The notes under the pieces are model-generated. The model searched no databases and was not told where the DNA came from. It saw only the letters and a list, made by a program, of their open reading frames with translations. Source: Apiotrichum sp. Y4204 (lineage: Eukaryota > Basidiomycota > Tremellomycetes > Trichosporonales > Trichosporonaceae). Taken from it: DNA of 64,000 nt. Below, piece after piece: positions 41,216 through 54,143 of the stretch. The stretch's first letter is position 1, and every line of letters starts with the position of its first letter. Position numbers and translations under genes: made by a program. The stretch lies in contig JAMYHL010000002.1 in NCBI GenBank assembly GCA_025531455.1, forward strand, positions 186,001 through 250,000. Reading direction: 5' to 3'.

Positions 41216-42407
41216 ATGGCGGACAAGGCGGCCTCGCTCCGCGCCCGCGAAGAGGCACGTATCCCAATCTCCTCCAACACAGAGCACAACACGCTAAACA
41301 AGCAGGGCAACACGTACTTTCGCAAAGGGCGATGGCGCGACGCGGCCGCGGCCTACCTCCGCGCCGCGGAGTTGGATCCCCAGGACGCCGTGGCGTGGAG
41401 TAATCGCGCAATGGCGTGGCTCAAGCTCGAAAAGTGGGAATAAACATCATCCTTTCTTCCTTTCTTTCATTAACAACAGGTATCCTGAAGCGCGGGACGA
41501 CGCAGCCGCCGCACTCGCGCGCGACGCTACAAACGTCAAGGCGCGATACCGCCGCGCGGCGGCGTACCGCGCCCTCGGAGACATAAAGGCGGCACGGGCG
41601 GACCTCGAAGATGTCCTCCGGCGCGAACCGGGGAATACGGCTGCCCGGGGCGAGCTGGACGAGCTGGAGAAGTTGGAGGAGGAGGGAGAGATGATGGCGC
41701 AGCGGGAGGGCAATGCAGAGCCCAAGGTGAAAGAGCTTGGGACGACGAGCGAGCCCACCCCTTCCCCGCCCACCAAGCCGGGCGCCGGTGGATTCGCTGC
41801 GCTCCGCCAGACACGCACGCGCCCGTCGTATGCTGGTCGCGAGGATCCTTTGCCAGCGGAGCCGAGCCCGCCGGGGAAAGCGTCTGAAGCGCGAGTCACC
41901 TCGGATATGTCTGAGTCTGAGGCGGTCCCAACCCCGGCAGATACAGCTGCGCCACGAGCCCCGCCACCGCCAGCGTCCGCTCCACCCCCGGCCCCACCTC
42001 CAACTCTCGGTCCCGCCCCGATCCCCGCCAACCCGCGCTCGACGGCCCCGGGCGCCGGCCTCACCCTCCTGCACGCCCTCGCCCCGCTCCCGCCGCCGCA
42101 CCGCTGGTCGTACCTGCGGCACTACGCCCCGGACACAGTTGCGCAGATTACGGCGCCGGTGCTCGAACCCGACGGGCTTGGCGTGCTGCTTGGTGCCCTG
42201 GCGGCTGGTTTGCCGTGTAGGTTGATATGGTCATGACTGACGGTGCTGATGGCAGATGATGAGGCGGATGCGGGGTGGGTCCGCGACACGATGGACGCGC
42301 TGCGCGGGACGAGGAGGTGGCGCATGAATGCTGCGATGCTCTCTCGCGCGGAGCGGGAGAGCGGAATGCGTGCGTGGGAGGCGGCTGGTGGTGAGGGACC
42401 GTTTTAG
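41216..42407 (+). CDS. RPAP3-type TPR co-chaperone (R2TP-like)
   Basis: Exons are 41216-41433, 41480-42216 and 42256-42407, giving 368 residues. The N-terminal part is a TPR domain: NTLNKQGNTYFRKGRWRDAA, AVAWSNRAMAWLKLEKYPEA and ARYRRAAAYRALGDIKAARA, with the Asn and Lys/Arg positions of the carboxylate clamp that binds Hsp90/Hsp70 tails. A Pro/Ala-rich linker of about 130 residues follows. The last 90 residues (HRWSYLRHYAPDTVAQIT, EPDGLGVLLGALAAGL, then ADAGWVRDTMDALRG) resemble the helical RPAP3 C-terminal domain that binds the RuvBL1/2 ring. This suggests the bridging subunit of R2TP, which assembles RNA polymerases and snoRNPs. The exon 1 donor is GTGGGA, which gives an exact TPR continuation. 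The C-terminal domain call is moderate; the TPR call is firm. Confidence 0.86.
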
Positions 42408-44694
42408 AGACATGCATGAGAGGAGGATAAGAGGCAGGATTTGTGCGCGGTGAGGGGGTGGACGAGCAGAGAGAAGGGATGACAATGGGCTGGGGCCAGC
42501 AAATGGGCTGGGACCAGCGACATGGGCAGGTGATGCAATACACAAGAGGGAGTGGGAGTAGACCTTGGGTGTACGACCAACCTGAATAGCGCCAGGCGCC
42601 TGAATCAGGACACGAATAAGCAGGACGCGGATGAATCTCGAAATCCAAGTCTTCAGGTATCAGGAGTCGAGAACAAGGATCCAGATACAAAAGAGTATGC
42701 AGCGCCAGGCGGGCGGGACAGGGGTTCCAGGACAGGATCAGAAGGTAGGATGCTCCAGAGCGTATCGCGTACGGGGCGGATCCCTGCCGATCCTGCCGAT
42801 CCTGTGACCGCCGTTCCGCACACAATCTCGCAATCTTATCGCAGATTGTCCCTTTATCAGTGTTTTTGGTTTGTTTCGCGCTGAGCATGGGACAATCTGC
42901 GTTCGGATCGCGCTGATCATTGCTCCCCCTTTCACATCCCCTGTGGTGCACGCGGTGCTCCGTTCAGTACCTCGCTGCAAATCTGCAGCTAGCTCTGTCG
43001 GCTTCGGCTTGATTCCCGAGATCGACATGATTGCCCCCTCTAATGGGATATGAAAGGATCCCATCCGCTGATCACCCCGTGCGCAGCTGCGCATCGCGCG
43101 TATCACTCCCCCAATTCACAAGCCGAGCCACGAGGCTATTAGCCTCGCGAAACACTTTCATCTAGCACCCTCCTAGCCCCGGATAGCGGCGACCATGTGA
43201 GCCACGAGCCACGATCCACGCGCCACGATCCACGAGCCACGATCGCGAGCGCGAGGGCGAGCGCGAGAGGATGCACCCCATCCCCGTCCATCCACTAGTC
43301 GTGGCGCGCGTGGCGCCGCGCCATCCCCACCAGCGGGAGACTAACGTACAGTACTAAAAGCGAACGCCGGCCAGCAATGGGCGGCACCTCTGTGTTCATA
43401 TGTGCTAGATACTGAATTGATCGACGGTGGACGGACGGACATGCGGAGACTGGTCTCGGAGCTCGGATCCAGAGTGAACTGCCGTGAGCTCGGATCACGG
43501 AGCTTGGAGCTTGGTGCTTGGTTCTTGGTTCTTGGTGCTCGGTGCTTCCAACTAAGCTGGGACGTCGCGACATAACGCCAAGTGTCCACCGTCCTTGACA
43601 GTATACACTGCGTTTGGCCACCCGGCTACGGGGATCACGACACAGTGTACCAGGTATCCAAAGTGCCAGCACATCGGATCCCCCACTGATCCCTTCCTTC
43701 CCTTTATCATTTTCGCAACCCAGCACTCTGGTAACGCCCGCATAAAGTTGGCATAAAGTTGCCCTCCCCGGCAGGCCCTTACGACCGTTGCCTGATCCTG
43801 GATCCTTATCACCTGCCGAAAAAAATTCTGTAATAATCCTTTTTTTCTTTTTTCGTTCCTTTTACCAGATCCTGAGGCCAGACGAGCTCCTCCTCTTGCT
43901 GCTGCCTTTCCAGACCCTGATGCACACTCTGATAGCGATAGCGGCGGGCGCCGTCCGATCGTTCCCTGTGATAAGATGTCGGATGCCGCGATCCCTTTGG
44001 CTGTGGGAAGACTGATGCCGTCCGTTGCATAACTACCACTACCATATCTTCCTCATGAAATCAACCATTCGAGCCACATCCATTCACATCCACATGCTCA
44101 ACCATGCGCGCCCCACTGCCACTCGGGCCTGAACCTACAGGCATCACACCATTAGTGGTCCGCCGCCACCGCAGCCAGCCTTGCACCTCACTCGGCGCCA
44201 CAGCTCCACAGATGCCCACGACCCGTCGGCTACACACCCATGTCGTGCCTGATGACACTTTGTTTGATCCAGGTTATTTCCCGGTACAGCAACCGCCGCG
44301 ACCTAAATCTGCTCCAGCTCCACGATGACACACCCTTCTCGCGACCCTCACGCAAACATCACGCAACCCTAGTTCCTCGCGCCCCCAGGGCTATCCCGAC
44401 ACTTATGCATGAACACCAACTTGTGGCGGGGTATCATCACTGGGTATCTTGAGAATGTGCACGCAAAACTCAAGTTCGCCATGCGTTTATAGTCGCGATA
44501 ATCGCCAAAGTTGGTGAGGGTGCGCGCAAGCGTAAAGGACGAGTTGATGATGGTGTGGTGGTGATGGTAATGTTGTACGGGCTGGTTCATTGTGCAAGAG
44601 GTTGAGAAAATTGGAGGGAGAGGGCCACGGGACCCAATGTGCGGTGATACATGCAGAGAGAGCGAGAGGAGAGAATGGGAGAGGAAAAGACCAT
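42408..44694. other. 2.3 kb intergenic region between convergent genes
   Basis: No gene recognised. Two degenerate short-repeat patches are present: GAGCCACGA/CCACGATC units at 43198-43245 and CTTGG/GCTTGGTTCTTGG units at 43503-43548. A T-rich tract lies at 43840-43860. Confidence 0.5.
43198..43245 (+). repeat. degenerate CCACGATC/CCACGAGC repeat
   Basis: About six copies of a 7-9 bp unit alternating CCACGAG, CCACGATC and CCACGCG, running into a GCGAGnGCGAG stretch to about 43270. Confidence 0.7.
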
Positions 44695-46198
44695 CTATTC
44701 GTGTTTCACGAACACTGGCCGGTCAGCCTGTCCCCCGAGCAGTGGATAATATCTTTTGGTACTCACCTTTGTTGTCCGTTTCGGTGGAAGTGAGGTTGGC
44801 CACGCTCGCACGGTGAGATGCGAGAGCGACAGGCGCACCATCACGCCCGGTGGGCGCCATGCCTCCATACGACCCGTAGCCATTCGAGGCGTACGAGTAC
44901 TGATGGGAGGGCACAGCGCCGACCGAAGCGCGGGGCGCCGCGGATTGGCCGAGCGTGTTTGTTGACATGGCAGCATTGTCAACGACACTGGCATCGATCA
45001 TATCAGCCTGTTGAGGGGTCAGGCGACGAACACGGGAAGCAGAAGGAGAAGGCGCACGTTGAGCTCCAGCACTACGGTAGCGGGGATCCAGCTCGTCGTG
45101 AGCTCCGGAAAGCGGGGTGGACGATTGCGTCCTCGCGGGGTAGCCGTTCATCGGCGCCTGGCTCGCATAGCCTCCGGGAGCGATGACATTGTACTGAGCG
45201 TCACGAGAGTGAGGGGCAAAGTTCTGAATCGGGCTGTACATGTGCTGCTGGCTGCCGTGGTCGGCAGCGACACCGGCCGAGTACAGCGAGTGGTGGGAAG
45301 GGGGAGGGCCGTACGGCGAAGCCATCTGGTTCGGCCCATAGCCCCGGTACGCCTGGCCATAGGTAGACCCCGGGTACGCGTACGCCGGGGAGAACTGCTG
45401 CTGCGAGTAAAACTGCTGGTGGTGGGCAGACGGCATCGAGCCGGCCGACGAATGGCCATTCACAGGAGAAGGAACCCGGCTAGACTGTGCAGACTGGGTC
45501 TGCGGCAATCCAACGCCAGGAGGAGGGACGGGGTATGACGGGTAGCCACCATGCTGGTTCGGGTCGTACATGTAGCCTCCGTAAGGCGCCGATGCCTGAG
45601 TCGGAGTCTGGTACGGTGACTGTCCGTGCATGGTGCTTGCACCCGACGAAGAGCCCGGCGTGCCCACCTGCGAGCCCTTCGACTTGCGCGACTGACGCGT
45701 AGTCGACGACTTGAGGCCAGCGGCCATCATGGCAGCAGCGACAGCCTGACGGGCAGCAGTTCCCGAACCGCGACGCAAAGTGGGCGACAAGTGAGTGCGG
45801 TAGTGCTGCTGCAGGTTGTCCTGACGGCTAGTACGCGTCTCACACCCCGGGTATGGGCACTTGAAAGCCTTGATACCAGTGTGGATCCTCTGGTGACGCT
45901 GGAGATGGCCACCGGTGGTGAACCCACGCTGACAGATGGGGCAGACGTGCGGCTTCGGCTTGCCCTCCGCGGGACCCGTTGCACCGTTCTTTCCCTTGGT
46001 TACGGGCGGAACAGCCGGCGACTGCGGCGCCGAGGGCGCAGTCGAGTGGGGGCCATCCGAGTCTTGGTACCGGTTAGCCTGCGTCGAGTCGCCCAAAGTG
46101 GAGAGAGGAGGAGGGGGTGCCTGCGGAACCTGGGGCGGCGCCTGCTGGTACGCCGATGGGATGTGAGTTGCCGTCTGGGGAGAGGCGTCGGTGGACAT
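44695..46198 (-). CDS. NRG1: Nrg1-like C2H2 zinc-finger transcription regulator
   Basis: Minus-strand exons are 46198-44767 and 44714-44695, giving 483 residues. Two adjacent C2H2 fingers lie near the N-terminus: HVCPICQRGFTTGGHLQRH (Cys86, Cys89, His102, His106) and FKCPYPGCETRTSRQDNLQQ (Cys114, Cys119, His132, His136), joined by the linker HTGIKAF. This pair, with FTTGGHLQRH and SRQDNLQQHYRTH, is typical of the Nrg1 repressor/activator family, which in Cryptococcus controls carbohydrate use, capsule and stress genes. The rest is disordered and rich in Tyr, Gln, Pro, Ser and Gly, as expected for a transcription effector. The exon 1 frame reads through its GTGAGT donor to a later stop, but a 52-bp intron with CTGAC branch and CCAG acceptor gives a clean terminal exon of 20 nt (VFVKHE). 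Expression is probably regulated through the long upstream region. Confidence 0.9.
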
Positions 46199-47700
46199 GT
46201 TGTGGTGGAACAGCTTGTACGCGTGGACGGTGCCTCCTGCGTACTAGGTGACTAGTGAGCGGAGATGCACAAAAGAAGGGGCGAAAAGCGCAAAAGGGAT
46301 GCTGCAAGGGAAGTTGATAAAGGTATCGGCAAGGATGTGGACAGGCCGATAACGCAAGTTGGTTGAGGTCGTGGTGAGGAGGAGGTTGAGATGATGTGAT
46401 GATTGAAAAATTGGGTAGATTGTGAGGGAGAAGCCGGGAGCAAGGGAGAGGGGAGGGGAGGACAAGACAGGAGGTGAGGGAGAGGACACGGGCAGGGAAG
46501 GCGATGGAGAGGCGGTCACGAGCCAATGGGAAAGGGAATCAACGCCAGTGACACAATGCGCGCGCGGGCAACAAGGACACAGGAGATAGAGAGAGAGAGA
46601 GAGGCGATCAGAGAGGGTAAAAAGGAGGACGGAGAGGTGGTGGATTTCGGTGCAAGTAGCACAAAGCCCAGATGACAGACAAGTGTCGCAAGTCAAGAAA
46701 GAGTAATCAAGAAGTGCAAACACGCAGGGGTAAGCGTGTGGTGGGCGGGTGTGTGTGTTTGAAAGAGGAGAGATGTGCGAGAAGGGGGGGGATATGGGTA
46801 GGATGTGGTGTTGAGGGTGCGAGCAGTGGTGGAGAGCAGGTGGGTGTAGATGGAGAGGACACCGGTTCGAGTAGCGCGGCGGTCGGTCAGTCGGAGTGTG
46901 TGTGTGTGTGTATGTGCGTTGCGTGTGTGTGATGCAATGGAGAGAAGAAAAAAAAAAAAGACAGTAATAGGGACGAGAATGAGGGAGCGAAAGGGGGGAG
47001 GGGGAGGGACAGAGAGGGAAGAGAGAGGTAAAGGGCAAGAGGGGGGGCAGGACCAGAGGGAGAGAGGAGCAAGCATGGGTCAGCAAGAAGGGGGGACAAG
47101 GGGCAAGGCAGGGGGGCCAAGGTGAGTAGGTAGGGGGCGGGGGGTAGAACGAAGCATTGGCATGGCGCGGGCAGGGACCGAGTGAGGCGAGGCGCGAGGC
47201 GCGAGGGCGAGCAAGGAGGACCAGAGGGAGAGGGGCAGGAGAGGGCGAGAGACAAGGACGGACAAGAAGGGTACGAGGCGAGGTGAGGGGGGTGGTACGT
47301 ACGGGTACCATACATGCGATGGGTGAATAGTGTGGGCGAGTTGCGGGCAGGCGGACAGCGGCGCGGGCAGGAAGGAAAGGGGGTTCAGGAAAAATTATAA
47401 ATCCAAGGAAAAAAACAGGCGAAAAAGAGGGGATTGGTCGGTTTGGTGCGAGCGAGCGAGAGAGAGCAAGTACGGATTTTGGGAAACCGAGCACAGCGTC
47501 AGCGCCAGAACTTTTTTTCGGAAATTGCGGGGTAGAAAAAGAAACAAGTCACTGCAAAGGAGAGAAACACGGGGCAGAAACACCACTACTACTTGCTGCA
47601 CACGGGAAGAAACGAACGGGCGCCGCCGCATGTCAACAGTGACAACCAGCAAACACCGAGAGAATCAATCGCGCAGAGCGACATGGACATGGTGGGATCG
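46199..47700. promoter_or_regulatory. long pyrimidine-rich upstream region of the Nrg1-like gene
   Basis: On the transcribed (minus) strand this 1.5 kb is strongly C/T-rich, so the plus strand is G/A-rich, including (GA)n at about 46590-46602 and many GGGAGAGG runs. A 416-codon frame on the minus strand is a by-product of this composition (almost only Pro, Ser, Leu, Thr, His). It most likely holds a long 5' leader and promoter. Confidence 0.5.
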
Positions 47701-49916
47701 GTAGAGACGTTCGGTGGGATGGTCTCATAAAGTGTGGGGATCGCAAGCGGTGGGCAAACCCGATGGATAACGTTCGCGCGTGCAGAGGGTCCCCCGTTTA
47801 TGGTGGTCTCAGCACAGAATGCCACTCTGTGCACGTCTAAAGCTTTTGCAATGCACACACAGAGTTGCCGAAGTGGGCCAATGTTCCGCGACGGACCGCG
47901 GAACTTGGTGGACAATGGCCAGTAACCGGTGGCCGTCGCCCGAGCATGACAAGTGTGGCACCGAAACTTGAGCTCCGATGCGCCATGACGCCGGACTGCA
48001 CGTGTTGCAACGTCAAGCAAACAGGTTGCACATGACCACAGCACACCCACACGGCACAGCCCTCTGCGTAGCACCAACAGCACTTGGCCATCGACATCCA
48101 TGGATATCAGACCGTTGCAGGACAGTGGTACAGTGGGGGAAGACAAGCACGACGTGACATTCAACACGGCGGCGATAATCCACGATTGCCACCATCGCAG
48201 ACGATCGTGTCCGATCATGACGATCATGTCCCTGTTACCGCTGATGACGATGGGGACGATGATGACGATGATGGAGATGATGTGCAGAGGGTAGAGAACA
48301 GTCCGGATGAGGGGACGGGTTGACGACGAGGTGGTCAGGTCCGCCTTTTCCTGACTGGCCCTAGATCCGCACCAGGTTGTCTCAACATATAAGGGAAAGA
48401 TAAGATGGAGCACCCAAATACAGGACACTGGTCCATGCAGATGGTCCTTCTGTTGACGCGTGCAGTCGTTGCAAACAAGGAAAAGAACACGTCCGCAAAA
48501 CGAAAGAGATGGACTCACGGGTCAAAAAAAAAGTGGAAACGAGGAGGATTGAGCAACGTTGTGAATGCAACAAGTGTCGGATCGCGAGATGCCGGGGTGC
48601 AGCCTGTTTTCGAAAAAGTTTCAGAAAAGTTGGGCAAGTGTGGAGGTGCTTCTGCCGCTCGAATTGGGGGTTCAGGTCGAAAGGGCCAGAAAATGAGCCG
48701 AGAAGGGCAGACGATAGGGCGATATGATACCGATGATGGCGACGCAAGTATTAGTGGTATGTGGATGTTGATAGAATGGAGAGAAGTGCAAGTGAAAGCC
48801 GAGCGGGGGGAAGGATGAATAAGATGAATGGCAAGCCAGAGTGGACAAGCAAGCGCGTGTCACGACTGTCGACGGTTGACCGGAAAAAAAAAAAAAAACG
48901 AGCAGCGGAATGAATGCAGAAAAAAGCAGTCGAGTCCGAGGAGGCACAGGAGCCGAGGAAAGTCGGGAAACGGGTGGAACGCTTGGGAGCAGAGGTCACT
49001 CACGCCCGCTTTGGCAATAATCAAAGTTTGGGTGTGTTGTACCTGCTTTCGCTCTGTTCAAGACCAATGTTGACGGGTGTTGAATGCCAGTGTCGCTTCG
49101 GCGGTCACCAGATGGATTGTCGCAGTGGAGGTGCGTAATGTGGAGAGGATGTGTGTGTCGAGTGGTTTCCTGTTGACACAGAGATAGGAAAAGTGCGCGA
49201 TAGTGGTGGTGGTGAGTGCGGCAGTGGTGGTGGCCGCTGATGGCCAAGGGTTTATGATGAATAATGGCAGCTTGAGCCCTTGGCATCCGGCATACTTGTT
49301 GGAATTTTCCCTTTACGTTCCCTTTTGCTCAAGCTCTCGCGCCCTCGCTGTAAGCTCGCAGCATGTCGAACGAGATCTTGGGCAAGGTTGGAAGAGCTGG
49401 AGCTCTGGAGAGTTTGACGGTGCATGTGCTGGCAAGCTGGGATGCCGGGTAGGCCGGCGTGGCCGAGGGAGAGGCGCAGAGGCGCCGCGGCCAACGACGC
49501 TCGACGCCCTCTGCTGCTTGTCCATTGGGCGGTGCACTCGCGCTATTCACTCCTCGGGCTCTCGCACAGGCAGCATGCAAATCACGCCGCAATTCCACTG
49601 TCCGAGTAGTGGCCTCGGCAGACTCGGCAAGTAATCACCATGCACCCATACTATGATCCCATAATTGACATGTTGACATATTGTTGACATCACACCACGG
49701 GCCACAAGGTGACCCACGCCGTCCCGTCCATCGGTCATCCAACATCGGTCACCAAATCACACCGCATCACACCTGCCGTGGCAGGCACGCAGCTACCACC
49801 GCTGGCGGAGCCGTGGCCGGTGGCCTCCCTCCGCGCTCCTCCGCCTTGTCCGGGGAATGAAGGCAACAATACATAATCATTAGTTCACCGGGCTTTGCAG
49901 CTCTGCACCCATATGG

Positions 49917-50053
49917 CATGCTGGCGGCATGCAGGCATACAGGCGAGGTCTGGCGCGATGCGATCGTAGACATGCAGCACACATGCCGGCTCGACAATGC
50001 ATGCACAAACGGCATGCACGGCATGCATGCCGCAGTTGTGCAACACCATGCAC
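49917..50053. repeat. CATGC-rich cluster
   Basis: The pentamer CATGC occurs nine times in about 137 bp, mostly as GGCATGC or GCATGCA. These are self-complementary or nearly so and irregularly spaced. Confidence 0.7.
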
Positions 50054-51610
50054 CAAGCGCCGCAGCACGCATACCCCTCGGGCCCCGATGCGCGACGGCA
50101 CTCTCAAGTGGCGGCGTAGGCCAGTGCGCCAGTGCGTTGGGTCAAGTGCGAGGCGATAAGGCACCGACGTCGGCCATGGTCTACTTGCATTTGCTAGTTG
50201 CTCGAGCACTTCGGACCTGGCAGCACGCAGCACATTGCACGGGAGCGGGAGCCAAAGTCGCCAAGCGTGGTTCTCTGAGCGATCCGCTCTGTGCCGTAGC
50301 GGAGCGTGGTGGTGTCCAAGCAGTTAGAAACACGCCATCAATGTCTCATCCCAATGGCGCTTGCGCACTGGGCTCTGCTACTGGCCTCGCGGACACGGTG
50401 TGGGCTGCTTCTGCGTTCTGCGGCTTCTGTTGCCTTCTGAGGCGCCGAAGCGAGGCACCAGCAGAGGGTGGGCAATTACGGAGCTGCGGGACCAGTGGGT
50501 GGGAGCGAGTGAAGTGTGCACCGTGGGCCTTGCTCCATAGTCCACACATATGGAGGCGGATGGCAGTGTGGGCCGCTGGCGTTGCTGACGGAGCTGGAGA
50601 GCTTGGAGCTTGGGTGTGGGTGCCAAGGAGGCCGAGAGCTCAAGCCGAGCCGCGAGCCGTGAGCCAAACACACAGCAGATAGGCTCGGAGATCTGGGCAG
50701 CGATTATCATGCAATAATTCCCATTATCCCACCACCTGTGCCATGCATGCGCGCTGCATCCCGCGTCCCGCAGCCAGACAAGCGGCGGCCGCAAAGGGGC
50801 AGCGTTGCGGCATGATTGTTGCGGGAGGCGGCAGGCGGCAGTCCACGACAACGGCAGCGGCAGCGGCAGCGAGCGAGCACGGCGTCCTACACACGGGGTA
50901 CACATTCCAGTGTCCGGGGAGCGGGAAATGAGGAAACTCCACATTACAGCAACAGAAGAACAGAAGCCGTGCATCTGCGCAATCTGAACAGCTTAACAAT
51001 AGCTACTGCCCGCACAGAGAGCTCTGCATGCTGGCTTCCGGCTTCCGAGGATTCTGGCATTCCAGGACAAGGGCGGAAATTCTCGACGAGAAAATCGAGG
51101 GTGTGTACGGCACGGTACAGCGGGAAATTCCTCGCCGCTTGGCTGGCCGCGCTGGCCACTGGCCACTGGCCCGAGTCGCGGCATCCGAGCCCGGGCAGCT
51201 GCGAGCGCGCGAGATCCCCGACGCCCTTCTCCTCGGCGTGGTACGATCCCTGGGTGGGCCCTTTATTCCAGGGTCCCGTAAGCAATCGAGGGATCAATAA
51301 TTCAGGGGCCATGGGGGTCGCGTATGCCCGCGCATCAATGGTGTTCGGGCAGCCCTGCAGGGGGAACTGGGGGCTCAGGGTCTGTAGGGTCCCCGCGTGT
51401 CTCTGGGTCCTCTGGCGCCACTTGCTCTCCAGACGAGAGGAGAGGATTCTGATGGGGGAAGAAGGGGATAGGGTGGGACAGTGATGAAGTCACCCTGAAG
51501 ACCTGAATGTATATACTTCCCCTGTGTGATATCCTCCAGGCACCAAAGTAGAGCCCCCCGCAGCTCCTGTGCTCCCGGCCCCCGACATACAAGCGTCGCG
51601 CCCTTGTGCT

Positions 51611-51627
51611 CCTGCAGCGCTGCAGCC
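51611..51627. repeat. palindrome CTGCAGCGCTGCAG, copy 1
   Basis: A perfect 14-bp palindrome within the 17-mer CCTGCAGCGCTGCAGCC, which occurs identically at 54698-54714. GTGC and GCAC arms flank it at 51606 and 51630. Confidence 0.75.
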
Positions 51628-54003
51628 TCGCACCCTGCGGCCCTGTGGCGTTCCAAAAAAACACGTCAGCCCAGGATCAGGGAAGATCGGAATAAAAAAG
51701 CTCCAGATCCTGTGGATAGGAGAGAGAAGAAGAAGAACAAGGCCGAAAAAAATGGGTGCCAAACGAGTGGCACCACCGGGAATAGCACACTCCAATATGC
51801 ACAGTGTTTAATGAGTATTAATAACGCATCATTTGTCCAATCGTCAATCGGGTATAGCGAGAGATAATACGATGATTACAATTCTTCCAATTCACGCAGA
51901 GCTCGCACTCGCGGGCAATGAAACGCTTGCGCGTGCGCTCGCTGCCGGACTCACCGGACTCACCGGAGTGTGGCTTCAAAAATGGCCGTGGCGCCAAGAA
52001 CGACACATGCTGCATTGTTGCACTCGTTTTTGCACGATGCCGGGTGTCTACCGTTACTACTTGTGGGGCAGAGCGCTGTATGGGGGGCGACCTTGAGAGA
52101 GCTCACCTCGCCGAGGTGAGATCGCCATTCCACTCTACGACTCCTATAGCTCCCATAGTGGTCACTGTCAATGGAATAAGTGCCTAGGGCCGAGCTTGAG
52201 GTGCGATCGGACGGCCCCTCCCAACGGCGCCAGCCAGCGGACAACAGGCGGACCAAAAGGCACTCTATCAACGGACCGGACCTGCTCCCTCGCTTCGGGT
52301 GACAACCCCTGACGGCATCGCGGCATCGCGCGGCGGCATCATCATCACCAACAAAGTACAGGCCTCATCCTCGGCCGCCGGCGATGATGCAGTATGACAC
52401 GCCCTGCACCGCTATCTACGCCTGCCTGTTCCAGCAGTTTGGCCAATGAGCCAGCAGCGGCCCACCAGGCCACCAACTCTGATTCTTCCGCTGCTCTTCC
52501 GTCCGCGCCGTGGTGTACGCCTCGTTCGCGCGCCCACGCCGCCTTTCACGCTGTGTCCACCGTCGCCCGTTCGGTCCGCGTCACGCCTCGCGACCCACCT
52601 GCATATCCAGTTGGGGACAGTGTACCTACCGCTTTGCGCTAGACTGGCGCGGGCAGCGCGACGTGCCGGCACACTGAATCGGGGCATGCATCAGAATAGT
52701 CGCACTCTAAACACGAGATTCAAGATTTCAGATTCAGATCGCTGTGCGCAAACAATAGTGACCGCAGGGGAGAATCTTGCGCATGTTCCAAGTAGCCACT
52801 AGCCACACGGAGCGAATGGTATAACGGTAGCGTACACACCATGATGCCCACGCCGCCCACTTGACCAAGAACAGTGATCGCAGTGAGCGGGTGCCTGGCG
52901 TTTTGCTCCGCGCTCGACCCGTGTCCCAGACCGAAACAGATGCACGCGAGGTGCTGGTTCCACACGCGCACGCGCACCATTCGTGTGAGGCTACCAACAC
53001 GTGCTCGCGCGTGCTCCTTCTCTATCAAGTACTTTTTGCCTGTCGCAGCCATCCCGACCTTGCGATGCCATACGGTACTTGCCATCTTTGCCATACCCTC
53101 AACTTGCCAACAAGCGACTCACGACCGCGCGGTGCCACCACCACCCAGCTCGAATCGGTGCCTGAGCCGGACACCCTGTACTTTTACCCTGGCCGCTCCA
53201 GCACGCTGTCGCCGGCGATCGAATACGCATGCCGGCAGCGGAGTATTGCAGAAGCTCCTTTGCCCCTTCGAGAGCAGACGGGAGTATGGTACTTTGGTCC
53301 GTCAGGGGGATCACGCTTCGGACTCAGCCGAGGATTGCGGGTCGGAATGGGGTCTGTTGTGCGTTAACCGACACAGACTACAGAAGCAGCGTTGGGGAGC
53401 GGCGGGCGTCGCGGCGACTCCGCTGTCCCGCCGATCGGAGGTAGCGGGACGCGTATTACAGGTGCTCGCTTCGGTCTGTTGCGTCAATTGCCTGGTGTGG
53501 ATCTGGGCATGTACTGGGAGGCATCGAAGGGAGAAGGGGTGGTTACGGACGCGGCGCGTGGCGTAGAAGCGTAGAACGTCGAACATGGAACAGCGTGGGC
53601 AACAGAGCAGCTAGAGTGGGCTATGGAGTTTGCTGGGCACGCAGATTCCTCCAGCAGGTGGAGACGCGTCGCACCCTGGTACCCTGGGCGAATGGTTCGC
53701 GCTCCTGAGATCCTGAGGATGATGGACCCTACTACGCGCGTGCTTGCATGCGTACAGAAACGGGCAACGACAATGCCCTTGGTCATCGGAACGTTACCGA
53801 CGCCAGGTGCCACCAACGCAGGTACGCAGGTCGCCTCAGCCACCACAGCCCAAGCCACAGGGCGCGAGGCGCGCGCCGCGAGATGGGTACTGGCCCTGGT
53901 CTCAGCTTAGGCTCCGATGTGGTTCCGGAAGGTCGGGCGGTCGGAAGGTCTGGAGGTGCAGCGTGCAGCTGATCAAGGATCAAGGCGGTGTGACGACCTC
54001 GAG

Positions 54004-54038
54004 GAGGTGCGCGAGGTGCGCGAGGTGCGCGAGGTGCG
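54004..54038 (+). repeat. (GAGGTGCGC)4 minisatellite
   Basis: Four copies of a 9-bp unit, the last one incomplete. Confidence 0.9.
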
Positions 54039-54143
54039 TCCGGCGTTGGCGCACCACATGGGACCAGCGGTGAATCGGGTCCGAACTCCGCACATGCGTC
54101 CCCAGAGTCCTGTTGCGACATGTAAGGTCCGCAGGCCACAGAC

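Noticed and set aside
42408..44694. CRISPR-like or transposon-like short repeats
   Set aside because: The repeats near 43200 and 43503 are degenerate, lack regular spacers, terminal repeats or an adjacent enzyme gene.
46244..47494. 416-codon minus-strand frame upstream of the Nrg1-like gene
   Set aside because: Composed almost only of Pro, Ser, Leu, Thr and His because the DNA is C/T-rich; no domain and no splice logic.
47589..48518. 309-codon minus-strand frame in the gene desert
   Set aside because: Long, but with no recognisable domain, high Cys/Trp/Arg content typical of random translation, and no supporting start context. Kept only as something RNA-seq could revisit.
49918..50682. 254-codon plus-strand frame in the gene desert
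   Set aside because: Crosses the CATGC cluster, repetitive Ala/His/Cys-rich composition, no family resemblance.
52808..52880. possible tRNA with A box TGGTATAACGGTAGCGT
   Set aside because: No B box (GGTTCGA) follows at the right distance and no acceptor stem can be paired.
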